Shown: positions 33,402 to 42,533 of the stretch, piece after piece
Numbering within the stretch: position 1 is the first letter of the stretch
How the letters are laid out: each line of letters begins with the position of its first letter
Assembly: GCF_037963835.1 (NCBI RefSeq)
Contig: NZ_CP150145.1
Span: 4,340,001 to 4,404,000 of the forward strand
DNA from: Paenibacillus sp. FSL H8-0332
Lineage (GTDB): Bacteria; Bacillota; Bacilli; Paenibacillales; Paenibacillaceae
DNA: 64,000 bases
Direction: 5' to 3'
The notes under the pieces: generated by a model
Databases searched by the model: none
Seen by the model: only the letters and a program-made list of their open reading frames with translations
What the model was told of the DNA's origin: nothing
Program-made: the position numbers and the translations under genes

Positions 33402-33743
33402 ATGCCTAAGAATACACCCTTGAAAAATGAGCAAATGTCCGATTCTGCCTACTACATCCTGCTCGCTTTACTCTTACCTAAGCATGGCTATGCAATTATG
33501 AAATACATCGAAGAGCTTACCGAAGGCGAGATCACCATGGGCCCTGCAACCCTATATACGCTGATAAAGAAGCTGCAGAAGTCCGGTTACATCCTTTTAC
33601 ACGAAGACGACGATGAACGGCGCAAGACCTATCAGCTTACTCAAGCGGGAACAGCTATGGTAGAAGCTGAGATCGAACGGCGGTTAAGAATGTCAAGACA
33701 CGGGAGATTAGCACAGCTAAATGCGAAGGAGGAGCTAGAATGA
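33402..33743 (+). CDS. PadR-family transcriptional regulator
   Basis: Winged-helix repressor of 113 residues. ILLALLLPKHGYAIMKYIEEL is helix 1-2, then MGPATLYTLIKKLQKSGYILLHEDDDERRKTYQLTQAG gives the recognition helix and the wing of PadR proteins. GGGAGG lies 6 bases before the ATG. The next gene, a DUF2812 membrane protein, overlaps it by 4 bp (ATGA), a pairing common in firmicutes. It is probably autoregulated through the palindromes over its promoter. Confidence 0.92.
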   Translation: MPKNTPLKNEQMSDSAYYILLALLLPKHGYAIMKYIEELTEGEITMGPATLYTLIKKLQKSGYILLHEDDDERRKTYQLTQAGTAMVEAEIERRLRMSRHGRLAQLNAKEELE

Positions 33744-34300
33744 GGGGAAACAATAAGCAGACACGCTATATTATGTCTTGGGGCTTGGCTTTTGCCGAGC
33801 AAGGGGAAATGGATAAGTTAAGCAGATTGTCGGAACAGGGCTGGATGCTGGAGCGTTTTTCCCGCTTAGGGTCTGGTTACATTGTCCGTAGAGGAACAGC
33901 CCGAAGACGGATTTATTGTCTGGATATCCAGCATGTGCTTCAGCAGGAGGTGCGGGAATACCATGAGCTTTTTGCCGACAGCGGCTGGGAATATGTATGT
34001 TCTGCTGGAAATATGCATATATTTGCAGCGGAACCCGGCACGGTTCCCCTTCATACTGACCGTTCTACTCTCTATGAGAAATACCGTACAATTACACAGA
34101 CCAGTAAAATCATAGCTGGATCAGTCACCCTGCTGATGTTAATTACCTTTGTATTGAGATACCTGTCCACTCAGGTATGGAATCTTGAGCTTCTTCATCA
34201 TCTGACGAGTGTGTCCATATTGCTATGCGCCTTGCTCTTTCTCCCTTCTATTATGGTCTATGTCGCGTATACTCTGAGACTTAGACATTACTCAGAATAA
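33740..34300 (+). CDS. DUF2812 membrane protein
   Basis: A 186-residue protein with a soluble N-terminal half (EQGEMDKLSRLSEQGWMLERFSR, the DUF2812 core) and two C-terminal membrane spans near 125-145 and 158-178. It is translated with padR through an ATGA overlap. DUF2812 proteins regularly accompany PadR regulators, and their role is not known. It may sense or buffer the signal that PadR responds to (inference). Confidence 0.85.
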   Translation: MRGNNKQTRYIMSWGLAFAEQGEMDKLSRLSEQGWMLERFSRLGSGYIVRRGTARRRIYCLDIQHVLQQEVREYHELFADSGWEYVCSAGNMHIFAAEPGTVPLHTDRSTLYEKYRTITQTSKIIAGSVTLLMLITFVLRYLSTQVWNLELLHHLTSVSILLCALLFLPSIMVYVAYTLRLRHYSE

Positions 34301-34330
34301 TCGGCCAAGCCAAAACTTCGTGAAACGCAA

Positions 34331-34358
34331 AGAGAGCCGGCCCAAGGGCCGGCTCTCT
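34331..34358. terminator. GC-rich hairpin between DUF2812 gene and the small unknown gene
   Basis: AGAGAGCCGGCCC-aag-GGGCCGGCTCTCT-type stem of about 12 bp. In the minus direction TTTGCGTTTC follows, and in the plus direction there is no T-run. It serves the minus-strand gene best, and may also slow readthrough from the plus strand. Confidence 0.65.
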
Positions 34359-34375
34359 GACTAACTCCAATCAAA

Positions 34376-34642
34376 TTAAGCTGTTTCCAGCACAGGAAGC
34401 AGAATTTCAAAGACTTTGCCGTGCTGCAGAATGGTCAGACCACGGGATTTGTCTTTCATTACGACAACCTCTGGCTTCGCGGACATACGCTCCAGGTAGA
34501 ACTCAGGCACATCGCCGGAATGGCTGATTGTGATGCCTTCCACTTCCTGCTCCTCGTTCTCTTCCATCGGGCTGTCCACTACGCGGTCAAAAATATCGGA
34601 AAATGCTTCAAAATTATCGGTGTATACAGAAATGCACTTCAT
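34376..34642 (-). CDS. Small conserved-looking protein of unknown function
   Basis: I do not recognise this 88-residue protein. It starts MKCISVYTDNFEAFSDIFD, is acidic in the middle (PMEENEEQEVEG), and ends in a beta-rich stretch. It has no membrane span or signal. It begins 2 bases after the nth stop, so the two are made from one message. A role tied to DNA repair is only suggested by that link. Confidence 0.75.
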   Translation of the reverse strand: MKCISVYTDNFEAFSDIFDRVVDSPMEENEEQEVEGITISHSGDVPEFYLERMSAKPEVVVMKDKSRGLTILQHGKVFEILLPVLETA

Positions 34643-34644
34643 CT

Positions 34645-35352
34645 CTATCCCATCCTCTTCTTCTCTAATTCTTTGTTTGGTTTCGTATGAACCTTAGCTT
34701 TCCTGATTACAGCGGTTTTCATACGTTTTTTGCCCTCCCTGCATACATCAAGCAGCGGGCAAATCTGGCACCCGGGATTCTGAGCCTTACAGTGATATCG
34801 TCCGAAAAAGATCAGCCGGTGGTGCGTCAGCGTCCATTCGTCACGCGGCACCGCCTTCATCAGCTTCTTCTCCACCTCAAGCACCGAATCTTTCCAGCCC
34901 GCAAGTGCGAGCCGTTTGGCTACCCGTTCTACATGAGTATCCACAGCAATCGCCGGAACTCCGAACGCATTGGACACGACCACATTGGCAGTCTTGCGTC
35001 CGACACCAGGCAGGGTTACCAGCAAATCATGGGCCTGGGGCACTTCTCCCCCATACTGCTCAATCAGGATCGCGCAGAGGTTCTGAATATGCTTGGCCTT
35101 ATTGCGGAATAGACCTATCCGCCGGATGTCCAGCTCCAGCTCTTCGAGCGGTACTGAAATATAGTCGATCGGAGCCTTGTACTTCTGAAACAGGTCCTCG
35201 GTCACCTTGTTCACCGTTGCGTCTGTACATTGGGCTGAGAGCAGCACTGCTATTGTAAGCTCAAAAGCGTTACTGTGATTCAGCTCGCAATGTGCATCAG
35301 GGAACATGCCACCGATAGTGTCCAGGATGTGGCGGACCTCTGCAACTTTCAT
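34645..35352 (-). CDS. nth: Endonuclease III
   Basis: Base-excision repair glycosylase/AP lyase that removes oxidised pyrimidines, 235 residues. The helix-hairpin-helix LPGVGRKTANVV includes the catalytic Lys, and the catalytic Asp is in AVDTHVERVAKR. The 4Fe-4S cluster cysteines are in CKAQNPGCQICPLLDVC (C-x6-C-x2-C-x5-C). The frame is open to 35403, but GGAGGGG precedes the ATG at 35352, which gives the usual start. In Bacillus nth follows dnaD; here it is 14 kb away from it. Confidence 0.95.
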   Translation of the reverse strand: MKVAEVRHILDTIGGMFPDAHCELNHSNAFELTIAVLLSAQCTDATVNKVTEDLFQKYKAPIDYISVPLEELELDIRRIGLFRNKAKHIQNLCAILIEQYGGEVPQAHDLLVTLPGVGRKTANVVVSNAFGVPAIAVDTHVERVAKRLALAGWKDSVLEVEKKLMKAVPRDEWTLTHHRLIFFGRYHCKAQNPGCQICPLLDVCREGKKRMKTAVIRKAKVHTKPNKELEKKRMG

Positions 35353-35496
35353 AGCGTCCCCTCCACGGAGAGCAGGTATGCCCGCAAGTCCACTTGCAGC
35401 CATATCTTCTCAGGGTCTGAAGAAATATAAGCAAAGATACATTATATCGTATACTTTCATAGCGTTCAAGCGAACACCGGCCTGCCCTTATATTTC

Positions 35497-35545
35497 AAAA
35501 AAAACGCCTTGATCCAGGGCAGAACCAGGGATCAAGACGGTGTTT
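35497..35545 (-). terminator. Terminator of SLH-protein gene
   Basis: Minus strand: AAACACCGTCTTGATCC pairs with GGATCAAGGCGTTT, with one mismatch near the base. A run of T follows. It lies 24 bp after the stop. Confidence 0.85.
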
Positions 35546-35568
35546 CACACGGAAAATCACCAAAACGA

Positions 35569-38325
35569 TTATTGTTTCACAATTTCTACAACCTTGCCGT
35601 TGTTGAAATACATTATAATATTATCATTTTCTTTGAGAGATTGCACGGGTAAAGTCGTGTCACCTTGATGAATATATACATTTGGAGCAAGCCCAAACTT
35701 ATAATTGTCATTCAGCGTGGCGCGTTTGGTCAATATTTCATTTGTTGTGCTCTCATAACGGGCGAAGGTCCGGTTCAGCTGACTGAACACCGAGATGATC
35801 ATTACACCGCTGGCATCCTTACGCGCCAATACCCGGTCTGCTGTGGTAAGACCGCTTAGAGCGCTCGTTGTAACACCGTCCCGGAGTATTCGCACTCCGC
35901 TGCCCGCAGTGAAAGGCTGGGAGGCTCCCGTGTAATCCTTCACCGTGAACGTACCTGCTGCGGCATCCACTGCGGTTACTTGTCCGGCAACCTGTTTCAC
36001 CGACTGCAGGGACAGTGGTGTGGAACCGTCGAAGCTGAGGTTCACGAAATCTCCGGCCTTCAGCTCGGTCAGCGCGATCTTCTGGCCTGCTTCGTTGGTA
36101 AGCGGCACATTCACCAGGTTCAGCTCGCTGCTGTTGCTGCCACCCTCAAGCTTCACGGTCATTTTGTTAGTGCCCGCATTAATGGTAGCAATCTCGAACT
36201 GGGACGACCCGTTCACCCGCAGCACGGAGATGAGCTCCTGATTGCTGGCAAGCACTGCTGTAACCGGCACATTGAGCGGAACATCGGTGATAACTGCCCC
36301 GCTTTTGCCAAACATTTCAATCGCCTGTGGATAAGACATCGTCAGCAATTGTCCGTTGCCCAGCTTGAACACAATCGTTCTGGCTGAAGTATTGATAGCC
36401 GTCAGGGTACCGGAATATTTGGTCGTCAATTCAACAGACATTGCACGCTCATTAATGGAGGTCACATCAATCTTGCGGTTCTCAACCAGTCTGGACCCCA
36501 TGGTGGTCAGCGAAGTGGTAATCAGTCCGCCGTACGACATCTTGGTTTTCTCATCCATTTTGACCACATGAGCTTTGCCGTTATTGTCCGTGAAGGTCAG
36601 GTACTGAGTCTTGGTGTTATAGTCCACAACGGTAGCAGCCGCATACTGTTCAATCTGGCGGCTGAGCACCTCAACCTTGATTACCTGATCACTGCTGTTC
36701 AGCGTAAGCTGCACATTGTCTCCGCCTGTTTTATCAGCAATCAGATCACCGATTACCGGACTTACGGCATTCGGAATCACAATGGCCGGGGTTGCAGCAA
36801 GCAGATTGACCTCACGGGTGCCATCGCTCTTCTGATAGACAATCGTTGAATCCGTCAGCTCATAGATGAAGCCTTTCACCACGCGTTCCACGCCAGAGGT
36901 TACTTCCACGGAACGGATCGTATTATCCTTAATGGTATAAGAAACGGCCGCACCGGCTTTCAGCTCTGCGGGCTGAATAATAGAACTCTGGGAGCTGAAC
37001 AGCGTAGTCCCTTCTTCCCATTTGAAGGTTTCTACAGTGCCGTCGGCATTCTTGAACGCGATGCTCTTCGCAGCAGTGTCAACGCTTTGCACCGTGCCTT
37101 TAGCCGTCTTGTTGACAATACCGGAAGTGACCTGCACCTTCACAACCTTGCGGGAACCGGTGAAGGTTTCACGCAGCAGCGTAAGCTTGCTGCCGGCGGT
37201 GATGGAAGCGGGCTGAATAACCGTTCCGTTCACATCCAGGAAGGCCGTACCTGCATCATAAGGATACTGGTCGTAGCCGTTCGCGGAATCGACCCAGATA
37301 ATACCCGGTGTAAGCTTCGTGAATACACCTTCCGCCTGCTCAACCTGAACTGCCGGATCTGTCAGCTCTACATAAGCTGCGCTATAGGTGGCTCCAATTA
37401 CAGTCACCTTCGTATACGGCTGGATCTCATTCAAGGAGATGCGATTCTCGGACGTACTGGTGAAGTAAGCGGTATTGGCATTCAGAGTGAATTCCAGCGT
37501 GCTGCCGTTACTGTACAATCCCAGCTTGCCGTCCTTGAGTGAACTGACTGTTCCTTTGAACGTATTGTCATACTCAAGGGTATTATGCCCTTCAGCACGG
37601 CTGAAGAAGGTAGCCAGCTGCGCACGGGTCACAGCGCCTTGCGGATCGAAGCGGTTGCCGGTTAGGCCGTTAGCCAGTCCCAGCTCCACCGCTGTGTTAA
37701 TGTAGCCGCGTTTGTTCGCGGACACCTTGGCATCATCGGCAAAGCCTGTCGGCCGGCTTGCCGCCGCAGAAGCCGATGCACTCTGGCCAAGCGCGCGGAT
37801 CAGCAGCTCCGCGACCCACTCACGGCTGGCCTTGCGCTCGCCCCACGAGCTTTTGAGATTATCTGCAGCCATCTCTGTGGTCTTGTCCAGCAGTCCTTGC
37901 TGGAAGGCCAAGATTACATATGGCTTATAGTAGTTTGTAACCACAAAATCATTAGGCAGCGCAACTTCGGTACTGGTGTTCACATTCCCCTGCAGCTTCA
38001 TGAAGCGCAGCGCCATCAGCACTGCTTCCTGCTGGGTCACGGAGTCGCCTGGACGGAAAAGGCCGTTATTGCCGACCACAATGCCCTGGGTTGCCAGCTT
38101 GTAGATATGCTTTTCGGCCCAGAAGCCCGTCTTGACATCACTGAAGATCCCGGATGCAGTTGCAGCCGTCTGAGGAGTTGCAGCAGCAACGGTTGCTCCG
38201 GTTGAAGAATTATCGGCAAAGGCAGCCCCTGCCCCGCCGAGCACCATCGCACCGGCCAGAACGGCAGATACCGCTTTTACAGAATAAGATTGAACCGTAC
38301 GCTTTAATCGTTTTGGACCGGACAA
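35569..38325 (-). CDS. SLH-domain cell-surface protein
   Basis: Large exported protein, 918 residues from the TTG at 38325. The signal peptide is SYSVKAVSAVLAGAMVLGG, with cleavage near AFA-DN. Three SLH modules (FSDVKTGFWAEKHIYKLATQGIV; PYVILAFQQGLLDK; YINTAVELGLANGLTGNRFDP) bind pyruvylated wall polymer. About 650 residues of short beta-rich repeats follow (units such as KGTVSSLKDGKLGLYSNG and SGTLTAINTSARTIVFKLGNG). An ATG at 38385 would add 20 residues in front of the signal peptide; I prefer the TTG because GAGAGGGG stands before it. It may be an S-layer or other wall protein. It follows the GerMN gene by about 80 bp. Confidence 0.88.
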   Translation of the reverse strand: MSGPKRLKRTVQSYSVKAVSAVLAGAMVLGGAGAAFADNSSTGATVAAATPQTAATASGIFSDVKTGFWAEKHIYKLATQGIVVGNNGLFRPGDSVTQQEAVLMALRFMKLQGNVNTSTEVALPNDFVVTNYYKPYVILAFQQGLLDKTTEMAADNLKSSWGERKASREWVAELLIRALGQSASASAAASRPTGFADDAKVSANKRGYINTAVELGLANGLTGNRFDPQGAVTRAQLATFFSRAEGHNTLEYDNTFKGTVSSLKDGKLGLYSNGSTLEFTLNANTAYFTSTSENRISLNEIQPYTKVTVIGATYSAAYVELTDPAVQVEQAEGVFTKLTPGIIWVDSANGYDQYPYDAGTAFLDVNGTVIQPASITAGSKLTLLRETFTGSRKVVKVQVTSGIVNKTAKGTVQSVDTAAKSIAFKNADGTVETFKWEEGTTLFSSQSSIIQPAELKAGAAVSYTIKDNTIRSVEVTSGVERVVKGFIYELTDSTIVYQKSDGTREVNLLAATPAIVIPNAVSPVIGDLIADKTGGDNVQLTLNSSDQVIKVEVLSRQIEQYAAATVVDYNTKTQYLTFTDNNGKAHVVKMDEKTKMSYGGLITTSLTTMGSRLVENRKIDVTSINERAMSVELTTKYSGTLTAINTSARTIVFKLGNGQLLTMSYPQAIEMFGKSGAVITDVPLNVPVTAVLASNQELISVLRVNGSSQFEIATINAGTNKMTVKLEGGSNSSELNLVNVPLTNEAGQKIALTELKAGDFVNLSFDGSTPLSLQSVKQVAGQVTAVDAAAGTFTVKDYTGASQPFTAGSGVRILRDGVTTSALSGLTTADRVLARKDASGVMIISVFSQLNRTFARYESTTNEILTKRATLNDNYKFGLAPNVYIHQGDTTLPVQSLKENDNIIMYFNNGKVVEIVKQ

Positions 38326-38407
38326 TTCGATATTCCCCTCTCTATGGCTTATCTGGATTTCTATGTTGGTAATTTCGTCAGCCATCCGGCTTATTCCTGC
38401 CTAATGC

Positions 38408-39064
38408 CTACAATCCGTTGTTCTCACGGGTGATGGGATGCACAAGATCCACATGCCCCATCAGGCTCTCCACCTGTTCTCCGTCTACCAGCACATCGAT
38501 ATTCTTCACTTCATCGAACTGGAAAAACATCTGGGACAATGCGCTGATCGCCAGAGACTCGCCGCCTGCGCCAAGCTGTGCCTCATCCGGCTTATGAATA
38601 TCCAGCACAATCTGCCCGTTGGAGAATTCCAGTGACTTCAGTTCAATCTTGTTCCACAGCGGAATCTGGTCAGCCTTATCGCTCTTCTGGAGTGATTTGA
38701 AGGCTTCGGTATATTTCTCCTTCGCATCCTTGAAGGTGATCGAGACTTCTGCCGGTACCAAGTCGGTCTGTTGCAGGTCTGTATAATAAGTTTTGATCTT
38801 AAGGCTCTGCTTCTCAGGCACTGCCGGTGCTTCCGTAGCCGCCGGAGTCACTGTTGCTGTAGGCTCAGGCGTACTTGTAGCTGCCGGTGTGGCAGTAGGA
38901 GCGGGAGTGTCATTCCCGGCATTGTTTCCTTCAGCGCCGCTGGATACCGAGGTTGAATCCGGTCCGGACGCATCGGCTGGTGCAGCCGTTGGTTTATCAC
39001 CGCAGCCCGAAATTACGAGAAGCAGCATCGCAGCGATCCCTGCATATGTCAATTTCTTGTTCAT
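38408..39064 (-). CDS. GerMN-domain lipoprotein
   Basis: Exported lipoprotein of 218 residues. The lipobox ISGC marks Cys21. A 60-residue Ala/Thr/Pro-rich spacer with PTATPAATSTPEPTATVTP follows, then a GerMN domain (LKIKTYYTDLQQTDLVPAEVSI, ALSQMFFQFDEVKNIDVLVDGEQVESLMGHVDL). GerMN domains occur in the spore protein GerM and in LpqB-like proteins and probably bind peptidoglycan. It lies between two wall amidases and an SLH protein, which supports a wall role. Confidence 0.88.
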   Translation of the reverse strand: MNKKLTYAGIAAMLLLVISGCGDKPTAAPADASGPDSTSVSSGAEGNNAGNDTPAPTATPAATSTPEPTATVTPAATEAPAVPEKQSLKIKTYYTDLQQTDLVPAEVSITFKDAKEKYTEAFKSLQKSDKADQIPLWNKIELKSLEFSNGQIVLDIHKPDEAQLGAGGESLAISALSQMFFQFDEVKNIDVLVDGEQVESLMGHVDLVHPITRENNGL

Positions 39065-39168
39065 TTGATTAACCCCCTCAGATGAATATGGACAGGAGGG
39101 ACCGCAAAGTCTTTGACCGCAATAAATGGGTCTACATCCGACTCTACGGCCCCTGCTGCCGCTTGTTG

Positions 39169-40608
39169 TTATTGGATCCCGAGATACTCTTTAATTCCGC
39201 TGACCATCGATGCGGCTACATTGTTCTGCAATGCTTCGGTGAATAGCAGAGCCTCATCTTTTTTGTTACTGAGATAGCCAACCTCAAGCAGTACCGCAGG
39301 CATCTTCGTCTCGCGTATCACATGGAAGTTGCCGTAACGCACTCCCCGGTCACTAAGTCCGGTGGCCTGCACAAGGTATTTGTGCATCACATTAGCCAGG
39401 GCTTTGCTGTCCCCGCGCTGATAGTAGGTCTCCGTTCCGCTCGCAGCCGCTGATCCACTGCTGTTGGCATGAACGGAAATGAACAAATCTGCACCAAGGT
39501 TGTTAGCGATTGCCGCCCTTTCCTTCAGTTCAAAGAAGGTATCATCGCTGCGGGTCAGCACCACATCAATCTTGTTCTCCTGTCTCAGCAGCGCCGCCGC
39601 CTTCAGAATCACGGCCAGATTGAAATTCTTCTCATACTTGCCGGTAATGCCTACAGCCCCTGAATCCTTGGCGCCATGTCCGGCATCCAGCACAACCAGC
39701 TTGCGCCCGCTGTTGCCAGGCTGAGTTGAAGTGTCCCCTGGAGTCTGCGCGTTCAGATCAATGACAATAAGCTTTGAGGAATCGCCCGATATCTCCACGC
39801 TATAATTTTTGGGGGTCTTGAGATCAATTACAAAACGGACGGTATACGGATTGGTGCTATACAGCGAATAGCGGATACCTGAGACATCCGGATAATCCGT
39901 AACTGCAAGGCTCCCGTTCAGGTCAGGATCAAGTATCTGTCCAGTCCCGAAAATATCCGAGAATGTAGCATTCGGCACATCGATGACGATTCGGTCTGGT
40001 CCGCTCATCTTGGTGACATTCGGCTGGGCATTGCCATCAAGGGCAATCGAGAACCGGTTCTCATTGAAGCTGATGCCGTTGATCATGCTCAGGCTGCTTG
40101 AAGGTTCACCCGGCGGCACTACAACCGTACCTCCGTCCCCATTGCTTTCTCCCGGTTCAATGTTAGGCTCGGGAATGGACGGGGTAATAAGATCTACGAC
40201 CTTCTTCGTATTATCCCATTTGACCGTAAGCCCGAACTGCTCACCAATGAACCGGATCGGTACGAGTGTCGTGCCGTTCCGCAGGAGAGGCGCCGTAGTC
40301 AAGACCACTGTCTTGCCGTCAACGGAAGCCGCAGTCTGACCTACGATCAGCTGTAAGGCCTTTCCCTGCTGTTCAATCTTGATGGTCTTGCTTGTCTGAT
40401 TCCAGTCCACCTTGTACCCAAGGTTCTCAGCGATCATTCTTAGCGGCACCATGATGGAGTTATTTACATTTTCCACCGGAACATCTTGTCCTGCATTCAG
40501 TTCCTGGCCATCCAGGAAAATCTTGTTCTGGCCAGCAGCAGCTTGTCCATGCCCTGGCAACACCACAACAAAGAGCAGCAACAACAGCATAAAAGCAAAT
40601 TTCTTCAT
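39169..40608 (-). CDS. N-acetylmuramoyl-L-alanine amidase with stalk and AMIN domains
   Basis: Wall hydrolase of 479 residues that cuts the amide bond between MurNAc and L-alanine. Domains in order: signal peptide (1-24), copper-amine-oxidase-like stalk domain (about 28-140, ending WDNTKKVVDL), short linker, AMIN domain (about 170-285) and Amidase_3 (about 305-475). Zinc ligands are in VVLDAGHGAKDSG, YEKNFNLAV and SVHANS, and the catalytic Glu is in LLEVGYLSN. It is paralogous to the gene just upstream with the same domain order. The RBS is AGAGGTGAAG. Confidence 0.93.
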   Translation of the reverse strand: MKKFAFMLLLLLFVVVLPGHGQAAAGQNKIFLDGQELNAGQDVPVENVNNSIMVPLRMIAENLGYKVDWNQTSKTIKIEQQGKALQLIVGQTAASVDGKTVVLTTAPLLRNGTTLVPIRFIGEQFGLTVKWDNTKKVVDLITPSIPEPNIEPGESNGDGGTVVVPPGEPSSSLSMINGISFNENRFSIALDGNAQPNVTKMSGPDRIVIDVPNATFSDIFGTGQILDPDLNGSLAVTDYPDVSGIRYSLYSTNPYTVRFVIDLKTPKNYSVEISGDSSKLIVIDLNAQTPGDTSTQPGNSGRKLVVLDAGHGAKDSGAVGITGKYEKNFNLAVILKAAALLRQENKIDVVLTRSDDTFFELKERAAIANNLGADLFISVHANSSGSAAASGTETYYQRGDSKALANVMHKYLVQATGLSDRGVRYGNFHVIRETKMPAVLLEVGYLSNKKDEALLFTEALQNNVAASMVSGIKEYLGIQ

Positions 40609-40762
40609 TCTTCACCTCTAAGACTCTAGTATTCCGCCCCCAATCGAGCGTTCTTGATGGCATGCCAACTGACAACCTTCGACATAGTTTAGACGCCCTT
40701 TGAACTTAAAAGTTGCGAATAAATCCCAACCAAAGTGGAAATGTCTGTGTATCCCTATAACA

Positions 40763-42340
40763 TTACAAACCAAGATATTCCTTAATTCCTGCTACAATTT
40801 CGCGGGCCAGATTATTCTGCAGCTGTTCGCTGTACAGGCCTGCTTCATCCCCTGCATTGGTCAGATACCCCGCCTCCAGCAGAATCGCAGGCATCCGGGT
40901 CTCACGGGTAACATGCAGGCTCTTCGAACGGACCCCGTTGTTTTTGAAGCCGGTTCCCGCTACGAGATGCTTTTGCATAATTTCGGCAAGCGGCAGGCTC
41001 TCACTTCGGCTGTAGTACGTCTCACTGCCGTTGACTTTGTCGCGGTTAGGATATGCTGTATCAAGAGAATTGGCATGAAGGGATATGAACAGCGTAGCAT
41101 TCGCCGCTTGGGCAATCTTCACACGATCCTGGAGACCCAGGGTGACATCCGAAGTACGGGTGTAGATGACATCGGCCCAGCCTTCCTGTGTCAAAATAGC
41201 TCCGGCTTTCAGGATGACGGCGAGATTGAAGGTTTTTTCCAGCTTGCCGGTCAGACTGACCGCACCTGATTGCTTGCCCCCATGTCCGGCATCCAGCGCA
41301 ATAATCGGCCTTCCGGTGAATCCCGGATTCACGGGAGTTCCAGTGTCGCTACCCGTTACATTGAGATCTATTGTGACTAATCCTGTACTCTCATCCGTAC
41401 TCACCTGATAATTCTGGTAGCCCGTAGTTTGGATTACGAACCTGACCGTAGAGGGATTGGTGCTGAACAGTGCATAGCGTATTTCAGACACAAGCGGGTA
41501 GCCGCTAACGTCCAGCTTGCCCTGCGGACTTCCTCCTGTGGACACCCCCGGGAAGCTCCCGCTGAAATCAGGGGCAAATGCCGCTCCGGCAAAATCCACC
41601 ACAATCCGGTCGGGTCCGGTGACTCGTGTAACCGTAGCCTTGGCCCCGCCGGCAGCGGCTACAATCAGCCGGTTCTCGCTGAATACCGCCCCCTTCACTA
41701 CAGGTGATGTAGCAGCAGGAGTCGGAGTAGCCATAATACTTCCGTTCACTTCCTCCGCCGTCTCTGTGCCCGTCTGAGGCGGAGTGGTCGGTGCAGGAGA
41801 CTGAACAGCCTCCGGAGCCGCTCCGGTTGACACGGATGGAGCTACAGTGGCTGATGGCAGCGGATCTGAAGTGATTGGTGCAGCCTCCGTTACCCCACCG
41901 CTTAAGTAGACTGTCTTATCCGTATTGTCCCAACCGACGCTAAGACCGAATTGCTCGCTGACAAAGCGGATAGGTACCAGCACCGTCCCGCCGTTCTGCT
42001 TGGGTGCGGCATTGAGCGTCAGGTTAACCCCATCGGCTTGCGCGGTGGTGCTGCCTACTGCGAGCTGTACGGATTTACCGTCCTGCTGGACGGTTACCTT
42101 GCGGCTGCTCTGTTCCCACAGCACTTCGAAGCCCAGATTCTCAATCACCACGCGGATCGGGATCATAACGCTTCCATTCACGTTCTCGAGGATTACCCCC
42201 TTGGGCAGTGCAAGCTCCTTGCTGTCCATCACGATCTTTCCGGGGGTTGTCCCGGCTGCCGCAGCTTTGTGGCCGGCGAATGACAGTAGGAGCAGTGGCA
42301 GCAGCATTAGAAGCAACACCCGTTGTCCGGCTTTCTTCAT
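40763..42340 (-). CDS. N-acetylmuramoyl-L-alanine amidase, paralogue of downstream gene
   Basis: Exported wall hydrolase of 525 residues. Signal peptide (LLLMLLPLLLLSFAG), stalk domain (about 33-150, ending GWDNTDKTVYLSGG), Pro/Thr/Ala-rich linker of about 60 residues, AMIN domain and C-terminal Amidase_3. Zinc ligands are in IALDAGHGGKQSG, LEKTFNLAV and SLHANS, with the Glu in LLEAGYLTN. The frame runs up to 42424, but AAAGGAGAGGAAAGG precedes the ATG at 42340. It differs from its neighbour mainly in the longer linker. The two form a tandem duplication. Confidence 0.93.
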   Translation of the reverse strand: MKKAGQRVLLLMLLPLLLLSFAGHKAAAAGTTPGKIVMDSKELALPKGVILENVNGSVMIPIRVVIENLGFEVLWEQSSRKVTVQQDGKSVQLAVGSTTAQADGVNLTLNAAPKQNGGTVLVPIRFVSEQFGLSVGWDNTDKTVYLSGGVTEAAPITSDPLPSATVAPSVSTGAAPEAVQSPAPTTPPQTGTETAEEVNGSIMATPTPAATSPVVKGAVFSENRLIVAAAGGAKATVTRVTGPDRIVVDFAGAAFAPDFSGSFPGVSTGGSPQGKLDVSGYPLVSEIRYALFSTNPSTVRFVIQTTGYQNYQVSTDESTGLVTIDLNVTGSDTGTPVNPGFTGRPIIALDAGHGGKQSGAVSLTGKLEKTFNLAVILKAGAILTQEGWADVIYTRTSDVTLGLQDRVKIAQAANATLFISLHANSLDTAYPNRDKVNGSETYYSRSESLPLAEIMQKHLVAGTGFKNNGVRSKSLHVTRETRMPAILLEAGYLTNAGDEAGLYSEQLQNNLAREIVAGIKEYLGL

Positions 42341-42442
42341 CCTTTCCTCTCCTTTGGTCCATTGATAGATTTGCAGAATAAGATTAAGACGACAATAATC
42401 CCCAAAAGTTGCCTTCGCAGGCAATAATATCTCGATTATAGC

Positions 42443-42482
42443 AAAAAAACTTCTATTTCCGACACCCGGAAATAGAAGTTTT
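42443..42482 (-). terminator. Terminator of leuCD
   Basis: ACTTCTATTTCC-gacaccc-GGAAATAGAAGT gives a 12-bp perfect stem. Seven T follow in the minus direction. Confidence 0.9.
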
Positions 42483-42533
42483 GTGTAAATTATTAGAATT
42501 TATAGGTTTCACCCGATAACTTATCCTTATCTC

